This document shows positions 35,800 through 44,600 of a stretch of 64,000 nucleotides of DNA, in pieces. Location of the stretch: the NCBI RefSeq assembly GCF_001904635.1, contig NZ_MRCB01000020.1:21076-85075 (forward strand), given 5' to 3'. The position numbers and the translations under genes were made by a program. Numbering within the stretch: position 1 is the first letter of the stretch; the number at the start of each line of letters is the position of its first letter. Origin of the DNA: Hydrococcus rivularis NIES-593. Lineage in GTDB: Bacteria; Cyanobacteriota; Cyanobacteriia; Cyanobacteriales; Microcystaceae. The notes beneath the pieces are model-generated. The model made no database searches. It saw only the letters and a program-made list of their open reading frames with translations, and was not told the origin of the DNA.

Positions 35800-36608
35800 A
35801 CTTGATTAACGTTTGGCTGACGAAATTTGTAGATATCTTTTATGACTCGTACCCAACCATCGGCAACGGATTCTAGCAAGCGATCGCCTTTTTCTTTTGT
35901 TGCCGCCGTAGCATCTCCCATAACTCCACTTTGAGTCAATTCACTCGTCAACCAAGCAAAAGGAAGTTGTCCTTCCATACTTAATAAACTATCTTCTGGC
36001 ATACCTTGGGGATATTCTGTTACTGCCTTTTCCATTTTTACTTGTTCTGGCAAAAGAGAAAGCATAATACTGGTTTCTGCATCGCCAGCATGAATGCCAT
36101 ATTCGAGTTCTTTTTCTGTCAATAATTCATGGGCAATATTCGGCACTCGCCAAGTAAACAAAGGAAAGACCAAAAAATCTCCGTATTTTTGATGAATATC
36201 TCTAGCGGCAATTTCCATAACCTGGGGTTGTCCGCCGTGGGAATTCATCAATATCAGTTTGCGAAATCCCGACCGATAGAGGCTATCAGCTATTTCTATT
36301 AATACTAATAATAAGGTTTGGGCGCTAAGCGTAATCGTTCCAGGAAAATGCCAATGTTCGTTAGATTTTCCGTAATAAAGACAAGGCAAACTATAGGCAG
36401 GAATACAATCTTCTAGCTTTTCTAAAGCTTTTCCTAAAACCCCCATTCCAATCGCCGAATCCACAACAATTGGTAAATGAGGTCCGTGTTGTTCGATCGC
36501 TCCAACGGGTTGAATAATTACAACATTTTCTTTATCTGACATTGACTGAATTTCAGTCCAAGTGAGATAGGGAAAATAACGTTTTTGCGGAATAAAACCA
36601 TGCATCAT
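35796..36608 (-). CDS. Creatininase family protein
   Basis: A 270-residue enzyme of the creatinine amidohydrolase superfamily. Metal-binding blocks are visible: QPVGAIEQHGPHLP (Glu and His), the Asp in VVDSAIGMG, the LMNSHGGQ block and the late HAGDAETSIML glutamate. The family includes creatininase, the riboflavin-pathway amide hydrolase ArfB and the mycofactocin MftE peptidase, so the substrate cannot be named. None of the mycofactocin partner genes is nearby. It overlaps the HD-hydrolase gene by four bases. Either of two adjacent ATGs may start it. Confidence 0.85.
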   Translation of the reverse strand: MMHGFIPQKRYFPYLTWTEIQSMSDKENVVIIQPVGAIEQHGPHLPIVVDSAIGMGVLGKALEKLEDCIPAYSLPCLYYGKSNEHWHFPGTITLSAQTLLLVLIEIADSLYRSGFRKLILMNSHGGQPQVMEIAARDIHQKYGDFLVFPLFTWRVPNIAHELLTEKELEYGIHAGDAETSIMLSLLPEQVKMEKAVTEYPQGMPEDSLLSMEGQLPFAWLTSELTQSGVMGDATAATKEKGDRLLESVADGWVRVIKDIYKFRQPNVNQV

Positions 36609-36643
36609 TTTTATTTTGGATTTTGGATTACTATTGATATTAA

Positions 36644-38605
36644 TTATTGTTTCATTAATACGCTAACGAATTCTCTCGACCATTTAGTGATATAAGTAGT
36701 TCCATTCACAACCATTTCTTTAACGGGTTCTTGCTTGCTGTTTCTGGTTGCAATAATGGCACAGGCAGTGAAGTCCTTATAAGGAGATTCTTGCAGAAAT
36801 CTGCTAGAGGTGTTGTCAGGATGCAAAATGTGTTGAAAACGAATTTTTTGTCCCCTATCTTCTTGTAGAAGTGCCCAAAAAGGATATTCCCAATCTAAAT
36901 GAGACGGGATTGCTTCTCCTCCTAAAGAAAAACCGATGTTGGTGCAATTTTGGGTTTTCAGAAAATTTATCGCTCCTAAATACGAAGCTGATATATGAGG
37001 TCGATTGGTAAAATATAGTTCGCTTCTGGGAGTATTGAAAATATTTTTTTCTGCGGCAATGGGACGAAATTTGTTCTCAAACACAAAAGGAAGGGAAGTA
37101 ACGATTAAAATAACAGCTAAAGCTGTGACGATATAGCGGTTGGCTATCTTAGAAAAGACTAGACCGACAAACGCAGAAAATAAAACAAAAAGGGTTAGAT
37201 GATGGCGGCTGTGATAAGGCTGGATCTTCAGCATAAAACACAGCAATAAAAATCCGCCTATTAGGGTTAATAAATAGCCGATAACTTTTTGGTTTTTTCT
37301 TAGCTCTCCTTTCAACCAAAATCCGATAAGAGACGCTAATAAAATAAAAAAGTGAAGGGGATTACCAGCTACATTCTCATCAAAAGACAAGCTAGGAACG
37401 CGGTAAGAATTTGCTGGAAAAGTTGTTCTGGGATCGTTTATATCAACTCCCAAAAAGCCATGAATGATACTTATTAGCTTTTCAACTTTTCCTGTAATTG
37501 GTGTAATAAAACTCTGAAGATTTAAGTATCTAACAATATCGACATGAAGAGAAAGATTTCTAAGAATATTAGAAATCCAAGTTTGCAAGCTATAAACTTC
37601 GATTTTGTAGTCGTCTGTATAATCTACCGTTGCGATCGGGCTTCCATATAAATCTATATTGCGTAAATAGTGACCGATGTTTAGTAAAAGGAAAGTACCA
37701 GTTACGATACAGAAAGGTTGCCACAATCTCCAACGCAAGCGGTTAACATACCAACAAAAAAGCCAAACCATAAAAGGAAAGGCAAGGATATAACCCGAAC
37801 TCTTAGTTAAAATAGCTAACCCCAAGCAAGCTCCGATCGCAAAAACTAGGAGAGTCGGAGGTTTTTTATGAGGTAAGATCGAGAGAACATAATGAGCTAA
37901 ACAAACTAACCAGAAAGCGACTACATAATCATTTTGCGTACTAGAAGCTTGGAGAATTCCCATCGGAATTGTGGTACAAAAAACCGCTGCCAAAATTTGA
38001 CCGCGCCTATCTGCATCCAACTGTTTTGCAATTAAAGATACCCCGATAATACTACCTGCCATAGCCAACCATTGTACTAGGTTAGCCAATCTATCTCCGC
38101 CACTGAGAATCTGCAAGTGCATGATGGCAAATTCTGCGAAGGGTGGATGAACTAATTGAGCAGAATCGTAAGTTGGGTAGTGAGCAACGCTGTGATTTTG
38201 TATCCAATGAACTACCCTGGGCATATGATAGGTCATGGAATCCCAATTATTGGGCGGCGCAACGATAGAAATTAACCCGACTATAGCTAGGATAAAAACA
38301 ACGCCACCTAGCAAGATGGCAGAAACTGGAGTGAGTTGAAAAATTTTCAGACCCTTAAACTCTCGTTTTCCTTCTCTGATGAGTCGATAATAGATAAAAC
38401 CTGAAATAACAATAGTTAATCCCCAAGTGGCTAATACAGTGCCAAATGTTAGGAATTTAAATAAACTAAGGACTTCTGTAAATGCTGTCGTTAAAATACC
38501 CCAGATAACTGCGGCGGATAAAAAAGCGCTGCGCCAGTCTATTTCGGCACTCAAGAAAATTAGAAATAGAAGAATTAATGAGATTAATAGTAAGCTAGCC
38601 AGCAT
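36644..38605 (-). CDS. Membrane glycosyltransferase, GT39/ArnT-like
   Basis: A 653-residue integral membrane protein with about 11-13 transmembrane helices and a soluble C-terminal domain (about residues 530-653). The GT-C pattern is a first periplasmic loop with acidic residue and aromatic cluster (PPNNWDSMTYHMPRVVHWI), the block YDSAQLVHPPFAEFAIMHL, and a second part with polyprenyl-phosphate-type loops. Such enzymes transfer sugars from lipid-linked donors to lipids or proteins. The acceptor is unknown. A truncated gene of the same superfamily lies just upstream on the same strand. Confidence 0.75.
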   Translation of the reverse strand: MLASLLLISLILLFLIFLSAEIDWRSAFLSAAVIWGILTTAFTEVLSLFKFLTFGTVLATWGLTIVISGFIYYRLIREGKREFKGLKIFQLTPVSAILLGGVVFILAIVGLISIVAPPNNWDSMTYHMPRVVHWIQNHSVAHYPTYDSAQLVHPPFAEFAIMHLQILSGGDRLANLVQWLAMAGSIIGVSLIAKQLDADRRGQILAAVFCTTIPMGILQASSTQNDYVVAFWLVCLAHYVLSILPHKKPPTLLVFAIGACLGLAILTKSSGYILAFPFMVWLFCWYVNRLRWRLWQPFCIVTGTFLLLNIGHYLRNIDLYGSPIATVDYTDDYKIEVYSLQTWISNILRNLSLHVDIVRYLNLQSFITPITGKVEKLISIIHGFLGVDINDPRTTFPANSYRVPSLSFDENVAGNPLHFFILLASLIGFWLKGELRKNQKVIGYLLTLIGGFLLLCFMLKIQPYHSRHHLTLFVLFSAFVGLVFSKIANRYIVTALAVILIVTSLPFVFENKFRPIAAEKNIFNTPRSELYFTNRPHISASYLGAINFLKTQNCTNIGFSLGGEAIPSHLDWEYPFWALLQEDRGQKIRFQHILHPDNTSSRFLQESPYKDFTACAIIATRNSKQEPVKEMVVNGTTYITKWSREFVSVLMKQ

Positions 38606-38695
38606 ACAAAATAAAAACGTTCAAAGCTAGGTACATAGTAGCGATCGCCTTTGAAAAAAATAGTTACTTTTTTTTGGAAATTTTCTGGATCGATT

Positions 38696-39100
38696 TTAAA
38701 ATGAAATAATATATGAATATAGCGAACGGGAATTAGTTCTGAGATCAAAAATTGGCTCGATTGTTAGATACAGTAGTGGTAACGTTAAAATTCCAAATAT
38801 TAAGCTTACCAACCTTGTCGTTAATGGATTAAGACCGAAAAACTTGATAATTGGAATCGATAAATACGAGTACAGGACATTTTGACCCGTACTCCAGGAG
38901 GGAAAATAGCTTAGCCAAGAATTTCCCCATCTGTCTTTACCTGTCAACAGCAATGAGTATGCCTCATATCCAGCCGATGCTTCATCTTGATGGAGACTCG
39001 GTGGAATATCGGTAAACTGATAAACTCGCAGTAAAATCCCAACGATAATTATGACTAATAGTACCAATATTTTCTGTTGATTTATCGTGAATCTCAGCAT
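38696..39100 (-). pseudogene. Truncated GT39-like glycosyltransferase (N-terminal fragment)
   Basis: The 134 residues show the beginning of a GT-C enzyme: a signal-anchor helix (KILVLLVIIIVGILLRVYQF), the acidic loop PPSLHQDEASAGYEAYSLL with the typical Asp-Glu pair, GQNVLYSYLSIPIIKFFGL and a helix LVSLIFGILTLPLLYL. Full-length members have 450-700 residues. The frame stops at 38696, and the following 90 bases before the next gene contain no continuation in any frame, so the rest has been deleted rather than frameshifted. It is probably non-functional. Confidence 0.65.
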
Positions 39101-39108
39101 AAGACAAA

Positions 39109-39807
39109 CTATTCTTTTTTTTCGGTAGAGTCTAAAAAATGCTTTCTTTCAGCATCCTCCAACGCTTTTTGAGGCGACTGACGGCGGCGGCGATACCAAG
39201 TCGCCACTCCCACTAGCATTCCGGTTAATGCCAAAGCGCACATCAGAGGAATGACATTGCCGCTACTAAGTTCCTGCAAACCAGATCCCATCATGACGAA
39301 GGGTAAAATCCCAGGAACCGTTCCCAGCATGGTTCCGACTAAGTAGTCCCGAAAGCGAATGGAGGTCAACCCGGCGGCAAAATTAACAATTCCATAGGGA
39401 ATCAGGGGCAGCAGGCGAACGGCAAACATATAAAACAATCCGCCTAGACGCATTTCTGCATCGATCGCTTCCCATCGTCCCGCTAGTTTCTGGGCAATGT
39501 ATTCTCGTCCTACCGTTCGCGTAAAAGCAAAAGAAACCACTGCTGCAATTATTGCCGCAACCGTCGTCCACAGCGTTCCCCACCAAACGCCGAAAAGCGC
39601 GCCGCCACTGAGATTGAGCGGGGTTGATGGCAGGATTAAGAGCGTTCCCAGCGTATAGAGAAGCACATAAACAATGGGTGCCCAGATCCCCATTTTTTTC
39701 AGCCATGCTTGCAATTGTTCTGGATCGATCCCGCCAAGCCAGTAGAATCCTATCCCTGTCGCTACGATACAGAAAACGGTGAGAAGAATAATGCCACTTT
39801 TAGTCAT
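39109..39807 (-). CDS. TVP38/TMEM64 (DedA-superfamily) membrane protein
   Basis: A 232-residue protein with about six hydrophobic segments. Family blocks are WAPIVYVLLYTLGTLLILP, the reentrant-type loop STPLNLSGGALFGVWWGTLW, GREYIAQKLAGRW, VRLLPLIPYGIVNFAAGL and LVGTMLGTVPGILPFVMMGSG. DedA-like proteins act in lipid transport or scrambling and envelope homeostasis; the exact substrate of this subgroup is not settled. The ATG at 39807 lies within a heptamer repeat that also contains the stop codon of the upstream FAD oxidase gene, six bases away. Confidence 0.85.
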   Translation of the reverse strand: MTKSGIILLTVFCIVATGIGFYWLGGIDPEQLQAWLKKMGIWAPIVYVLLYTLGTLLILPSTPLNLSGGALFGVWWGTLWTTVAAIIAAVVSFAFTRTVGREYIAQKLAGRWEAIDAEMRLGGLFYMFAVRLLPLIPYGIVNFAAGLTSIRFRDYLVGTMLGTVPGILPFVMMGSGLQELSSGNVIPLMCALALTGMLVGVATWYRRRRQSPQKALEDAERKHFLDSTEKKE

Positions 39808-39832
39808 TAGTTATTAGTCATTTGTCATTTGC
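39800..39832. repeat. Heptamer-like repeat spanning a gene junction
   Basis: On the minus strand the sequence reads CAAATGACAAATGACTAATAACTAATGACTAAA, a degenerate tandem of ATGACTA/ATGACAA. It encodes the last residues and stop of the FAD oxidase gene and the start codon of the TVP38 gene. Confidence 0.6.
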
Positions 39833-41160
39833 GACCATGCTCGCATTTTACCTGGATTCATCAATCCGTAGGGATCGACTAACTTTTTGAAAGCCAATTG
39901 TTCGGGGTCGATGGTTTTTCTGCCCCCGTCTTCAAGGATGTAGGTGTGGGGATTGGCAATGCCTGTCCCATTTTCCTCGTGATAGCGAATAATTTCGTTG
40001 AGGCGTTCTTCTGTGGTGAAGCGAAACAGTTGCAATCCAGCAGGGATGGCTTTTCCACCGAAGCGAAGGAATTCTAAATGAATCGCTAGTTCATCGCCGA
40101 AGTGATGATACATGTGTTCGACGCGATCGAGGGTAAAGTAAAAGGTTTGTAAATAGGTGAGATTGGGATCGACGCTGCGGGCGTGAAGGGTGGTATGATT
40201 CCAAGTAAATTCGAGTATGCTGGTCCCTTTGCTGGCTTCTTGGGCGGTTTTGTTATAAGTTATCTCGCCGCCGTACTCGCGGACTAATTCTTGCAAAGGT
40301 TCTAGATCGGTTTCCGATACCATCAAAAGGGCACAATGCTTGCCTTGGGGAAGATAGCTTTGCAGGGCGGCAAAGTATGAAGGAATGGGCCATGCATGAA
40401 TGCTGACCATTTTTTTGACGATGCCATCGCTATCGCTGAGGGCTTGTCCGAATTGCGCTGCCGTCATAAACTCATCGAAGGCGACGATAATTTCTGCCCA
40501 GGGATAGGCAGGGGCAAGGGGAATTTCTAATTCTGTAATAATGCCATTAGTTCCGTAGGCATGGTTGACCTTCTGAACTTCATCGCCTCGCAATTGGATG
40601 ACGCGGGGTTCGTCTTCGAGGGTGACGACGCGAAGGGCGCGAAGATTGCCGCGATCGCGCAATTGTCCGTAGGTAATCGAACCCATCCCCACGCTACCGC
40701 CGCCGATAAACCCGCCAATGGTGGCTGTACGGTAGGTTGACGGTGCCATCCGCAATTCCCAGCCGATTTCTCTGGCTTGTTTGTCAAAGGCTGCCATTCT
40801 CACCCCAGGTTCGACGCAAGCGAGTCCTGGTTTAATCCAGCGAATTTGATTCATTTTGGTCGTGTCGAGAATTACGCCGCCTTCGAGGGGTATGCATTGT
40901 CCGTAATTTCCCGTTCCCGCACCTCTGACGGTGAGAGGGACTTTATGTTTGACGCAGGTTTTTGCCACTTGCATGACTTCTGCTTCCGTGGCAGGACGGA
41001 CGACGAGATTGCCTCGCTTATCTTTGAGTTGTGCTTCTAAAATGGGGCTGAAGTGGTAGTAATCGAGGGAAAGTTTAGCCAGTTGGGTGGGGTCGGTAAT
41101 AATTTCTATGCCGTTGAGTTCGGCAGCTATGGTATCCCAAATCGTTGTCGTCGAGGTCAT
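39814..41160 (-). CDS. FAD-linked oxidase, GlcD/D-lactate dehydrogenase-like
   Basis: A 448-residue flavoenzyme of the vanillyl-alcohol-oxidase/PCMH group. The FAD-binding domain shows VVRPATEAEVMQVAKTC, VRGAGTGNYGQ, GGVILDTTKMNQI, ACVEPGVRMAAFD and the GGFIGGGSVGMGSITYGQLRD block. The cap domain and the C-terminal FKKLVDPYGLMNPGKM motif complete the family. Substrates are likely 2-hydroxy acids such as glycolate or lactate; the usual Fe-S partner (GlcF) is not adjacent. The last residues MTND come from a repeat sequence, suggesting the original C-terminus has been altered. Confidence 0.85.
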   Translation of the reverse strand: MTSTTTIWDTIAAELNGIEIITDPTQLAKLSLDYYHFSPILEAQLKDKRGNLVVRPATEAEVMQVAKTCVKHKVPLTVRGAGTGNYGQCIPLEGGVILDTTKMNQIRWIKPGLACVEPGVRMAAFDKQAREIGWELRMAPSTYRTATIGGFIGGGSVGMGSITYGQLRDRGNLRALRVVTLEDEPRVIQLRGDEVQKVNHAYGTNGIITELEIPLAPAYPWAEIIVAFDEFMTAAQFGQALSDSDGIVKKMVSIHAWPIPSYFAALQSYLPQGKHCALLMVSETDLEPLQELVREYGGEITYNKTAQEASKGTSILEFTWNHTTLHARSVDPNLTYLQTFYFTLDRVEHMYHHFGDELAIHLEFLRFGGKAIPAGLQLFRFTTEERLNEIIRYHEENGTGIANPHTYILEDGGRKTIDPEQLAFKKLVDPYGLMNPGKMRAWSQMTND

Positions 41161-41213
41161 AATTTTTTCTCGCGCAGAGGTGCAGAGTTATTTCATTAGT
41201 TTATAAATTATTA

Positions 41214-41465
41214 ATGCCTAAACGCGAAGAAACGATAACCAAGATTGACCAGCTACCAGAATCTCTTGTTAGTAAGGTTAATGATTTTATAGATTTCTTA
41301 CTAATGAAACAGAATAGTGAAAAATGGTAATTGTGGATGCAGTTTGCTGAGTCTCTAGAAATGGCTGAGTCAGACTTCTCTGACTACTTATCTAACTTAG
41401 AAGAAGACCTAAGAGTGGGAGCATCTTGCTCGCGAGTGGGACATATGCGCTTACGCGCACGCTAA
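41214..41465 (+). pseudogene. Decayed DUF2281-like antitoxin gene
   Basis: ATG 41214 opens a 38-codon frame (KIDQLPESLVSKVNDFIDFLL) that stops at TAA 41328. The same frame continues past the stop with LWMQFAESLEMAESDFSDYLSNLEE, which matches the usual second half of cyanobacterial DUF2281-type antitoxins. It then ends in unrelated sequence at 41465. A nonsense mutation plus loss of the C-terminus is the simplest reading. No toxin gene is recognisable downstream. The rest of the 41161-41610 spacer shows nothing else. Confidence 0.55.
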
Positions 41466-41610
41466 GCGAACGCACTATAGATTATTATGGCTAATTAAAC
41501 AGATTTAATATAACTCTTTCGCGGGGAGATGTAGTTTTGTGCGATCTCAACCCAGTCAGAGGCGACTAATGAGTGTGGGCTGGTAACTGGGAAATCCCGA
41601 TCGCCAATCT

Positions 41611-43365
41611 TTAATAACCCAAAGTCAAAGCGCCTGGTTTGCGGGGATCTGAAGCACCGTACAATATGCCATTGACAGACATGATGCTTTGAGTACTACC
41701 TGCTGCACGTCCTAAAACCACATTATGTCCTTTATCGGTTAACAATCGAATTGTATCGCCATTTAAATCTCGTTCTACCTGTAATTCGTCGGGAAACCAC
41801 TGATGATGAACTCGCACGGCATTGGTTGCTTCAGCAATATTCATGCGATGGTCGATCGCGTTGATAATAATTTGTAAAACCGTCGTAATAATTCGACTGC
41901 CGCCGGGACTTCCCGTGACTAAAAAGGGTTTTCCATCTTTCATGACAATGGTTGGTGTCATGGAACTGAGCATTCTTTTTTCGGGTGCGATCGCGTTTGC
42001 TTCTCCACCAATTAATCTAAATGCATTGGCAACGCCTGGTTTAGCAGTAAAATCATCCATTTGATTGTTTAATAAAATTCCCGTTCCCGGCACAGTTATT
42101 CCCGTCCCAAAGCTGAAGTTTAGGGTATAAGTATTAGAAACGGCATTGCCATCTTTATCGACGACAGAATAATGGGTAGTCTCGGTACTTTCTTCTATAA
42201 AATCGCCGTTTCCCGGTAAAATTTCTCGGCTTGGCGTAGCGCGATCGCGGTTTATTTTTTCGCGCAATTCATCGGCATAATCTTTAGAAATTAAACGCTT
42301 GATAGGAACTTCAACAAAATCTGTATCTCCCATATATTTAAAGCGATCTGCGTAGGCTAATTTCATCGTCTCTGTCATTAAATGAATCGTTTGAGCGGTA
42401 TTATGACCGAGAGAACGAAGCGGAAATCTTTCTAAGATATTGAGCATCTCGACGAGATGAACGCCGCCAGAACTCGGAGGCGGCATCGAATAGATTTGAT
42501 AGCCGCGATAGTTGCCTCGAATGGGTTGACGAATGACTGGTTTATATTTGGCTAAATCTTCTTTGGTAATTAAGCCATTATTGGCTTCCATTTCATCCAC
42601 GATGCGATCGGCAATTTCTCCTCGATAAAAAGCATCTTTACCTTTTTCGGCAATTTGTTTTAAACTCTCTGCTAAATCTTTTTGGACGAGAATGTCTCCG
42701 ACTTCATATAAACTACCATCTTGTTTGTAGAAAATTTCTCTGCTAGCAGGTGAGGCTTGCATTTGTTTCTTAGCAAACCTTAGAGAAACCCGCAAATCTT
42801 CATCAACGGGAAAGCCATTTTCTGCTAGTTCGATCGCTGGTTGTAAGGCTCTTTCTAAGGAAATTGTTCCATACTTTTCTAGTGCCAAAATTAAACCCGC
42901 AACCGTACCGGGAACGCCAACGGCTAAATGACTAAATCTCGTTTTTTGGTTATCGACTTCTCCATTTTCATCGAGAAACATATCTCGCGTTGCTGCTAAA
43001 GGCGCTTTTTCTCGATAGTCGATCGCAATGGTTTCGTTGTCTTCACGCACATGAACTAACATAAAACCACCACCGCCTAAATTACCCGCATGGGGTAGAG
43101 TAACGGCTAGGGTAAAGCCAATTGTTACCGCAGCATCAACGGCATTTCCTCCTTCTTTTAATACCTCTAATCCCGCTTGAGTTGCTAAGTCTTCCTGAGT
43201 AGCAACCATCCCATTTTTAGCAATTACGGGATGAAAAATATCGTCAGAACTATGGATGGGAAAGTCTTGAGCGACGGCATTGCCTGTTACGATTTTTAAA
43301 GAGATTATCAGCGCCAAACATCTTTTACTTGAATGTTTGAGCGACGGGGGATTGAGAGTTTTCAT
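41611..43365 (-). CDS. ggt: Gamma-glutamyltransferase
   Basis: GGT hydrolyses or transfers the gamma-glutamyl group of glutathione and related peptides in the periplasm. The 584-residue precursor begins with a basic, hydrophobic signal region (CLALIISLKIVTGNAVA). The large-subunit part has MVATQEDLATQAGLEVLKEGGNAVDAAV, GNLGGGGFMLVH and DYREKAP. Self-cleavage occurs before the catalytic Thr of ESTETTHYSVVD, and the small subunit has NNQMDDF, MLSSMTPTIV and TGSPGGSRII. The lid and catalytic residues appear intact. It is monocistronic, divergent from the pentapeptide gene across a 445-base spacer. Confidence 0.95.
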   Translation of the reverse strand: MKTLNPPSLKHSSKRCLALIISLKIVTGNAVAQDFPIHSSDDIFHPVIAKNGMVATQEDLATQAGLEVLKEGGNAVDAAVTIGFTLAVTLPHAGNLGGGGFMLVHVREDNETIAIDYREKAPLAATRDMFLDENGEVDNQKTRFSHLAVGVPGTVAGLILALEKYGTISLERALQPAIELAENGFPVDEDLRVSLRFAKKQMQASPASREIFYKQDGSLYEVGDILVQKDLAESLKQIAEKGKDAFYRGEIADRIVDEMEANNGLITKEDLAKYKPVIRQPIRGNYRGYQIYSMPPPSSGGVHLVEMLNILERFPLRSLGHNTAQTIHLMTETMKLAYADRFKYMGDTDFVEVPIKRLISKDYADELREKINRDRATPSREILPGNGDFIEESTETTHYSVVDKDGNAVSNTYTLNFSFGTGITVPGTGILLNNQMDDFTAKPGVANAFRLIGGEANAIAPEKRMLSSMTPTIVMKDGKPFLVTGSPGGSRIITTVLQIIINAIDHRMNIAEATNAVRVHHQWFPDELQVERDLNGDTIRLLTDKGHNVVLGRAAGSTQSIMSVNGILYGASDPRKPGALTLGY

Positions 43366-43810
43366 TTTAGCTGCGATCGCGGGTTTTTAAGCAAATTATC
43401 TGTTAATTCACTACTAAAAAGATGTTTGTAAATATAGTGCTAGGAAAATCAATACTTTGTTACAAAATTTTCAGAATTTTGCAGTACGATTAAAGTATCG
43501 ATAACGCCTGATTTCCGAAGGGGGTGCTATATCCTATGCACGCACAACTTAAGGGCGAATCGCAATCCTAATCTAAAATTCTCTCGCAAGAACTCAATTA
43601 GAACTCAATAGAACTTTCGCAAAACTTACCGTAATCTATCTAGATTAACGCCATAGTCTCGTTTTAGCGAATAGTTTGCTCATTTCATTAGGGATGACAA
43701 TCTCGCAGCCTCTTTTGATAGGGATTTGAGCTAGAGGTTGCTAGAGAAAAAATGCATCCTTTAACCTTCAACCTTCAGTTGACTCAATGCCTTCGTAGGG
43801 GGGACAGAAT
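43366..43810. promoter_or_regulatory. Divergent spacer between ggt and the pentapeptide gene
   Basis: A 445-base region without a supported gene. It has small direct repeats (GAACTCAAT at about 43600 and 43612; CAACCTTCA near 43765) and AT-rich promoter-like stretches on both sides. No known regulatory site was recognised. Confidence 0.4.
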
Positions 43811-44350
43811 ATGAATACTCACGAATTACTCATCCGATATGAAGCCAATGAACTAGATTTTGTTGAGATCGGCTTGCATCAAGCCAGCTTAAAAGGTGCC
43901 AATCTATCTCGGATCAATTTTATGAGAGCCGATCTTAGCCATGCCGACTTAAGTTTAGCCGATCTGAGCGGGGCTTGTTTGAATCAAGCCAACCTGACTG
44001 ATGCTGACTTAAGCGGTGCTAACTTGGTTGGTGCTAACTTAATCGAGGTTAATCTCATCGGTGCAGATTTGTCTGGCGCAGATTTGAGGGGAGCAAATCT
44101 CTGTGGAGCCGATTTGCGATGTGCTAACCTGCACGACGCCAATTTAAGCGGTGCTAACCTGACGGATGTTAATGTCAATGGCGCTGATTTAAGCGGTGCT
44201 AATTTGAGCAATGCTAAACTGGCAGGAACCGATCTGAGCGTTGCCGATACCGTTGGAGCAGAGCTTTGGGCAATCGATTGCGAATCAGAAGAGTGCCATT
44301 TGACGGGGATGTCTCCTCATTGGATCACTTGGTCGGGTAACCGCCGCTAA
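43811..44350 (+). CDS. Pentapeptide repeat protein
   Basis: A 179-residue protein. From about residue 25 to 150 it consists of A(D/N)LSx tandem pentapeptides, such as ANLSRINFMRADLSHADLSL and the recurring SGANL/SGADL units. These fold as a right-handed quadrilateral beta-helix. The N-terminus is a short helix (HELLIRYEANELDFVEIG) and the C-terminus a non-repeat cap with two cysteines (AIDCESEECHLTG) and WITWSGNRR. No transmembrane segment is present. Pentapeptide proteins are abundant in cyanobacteria and mostly of unknown function. GGGGGGACAG upstream of ATG 43811 is purine-rich. Confidence 0.9.
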   Translation: MNTHELLIRYEANELDFVEIGLHQASLKGANLSRINFMRADLSHADLSLADLSGACLNQANLTDADLSGANLVGANLIEVNLIGADLSGADLRGANLCGADLRCANLHDANLSGANLTDVNVNGADLSGANLSNAKLAGTDLSVADTVGAELWAIDCESEECHLTGMSPHWITWSGNRR

Positions 44351-44467
44351 CTTTGGCGCTTATAGATACACTAGAGGCAGGCTGCTGCCTTGCCCCTACC
44401 AAGGGATTTGTTGCTAACCTTTATCGCACCGGGATGAAATTCTAGTGCGATCGCAATTTGCTATTTC

Positions 44468-44498
44468 TATCCCCTAGATTTATTCGGTCTAGGGGATA
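44468..44498. terminator. Strong hairpin downstream of the pentapeptide gene
   Basis: TATCCCCTAGA (44468-44478) pairs perfectly with TCTAGGGGATA (44488-44498), an 11-bp stem with a 9-base loop. It lies 118 bases after the pentapeptide stop and before the holin-like gene. There is no T-run after it, so it may act as a 3' stabiliser or boundary hairpin rather than an intrinsic terminator. Confidence 0.45.
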
Positions 44499-44600
44499 AC
44501 AATTTCATAAGAAAAAATAAAGATTATCTTGTACGAAAGGGAGATTTCATGTTAATTCCGGTTTAATAGGTAATGTAGTCTGATTCGGGAGTAACATCTG

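Noticed and set aside
43984..44211. 75-codon minus-strand frame made of APLKSAP-like repeats
   Set aside because: It is the antisense reading of the pentapeptide repeats, a known artefact of repeat-coding DNA.
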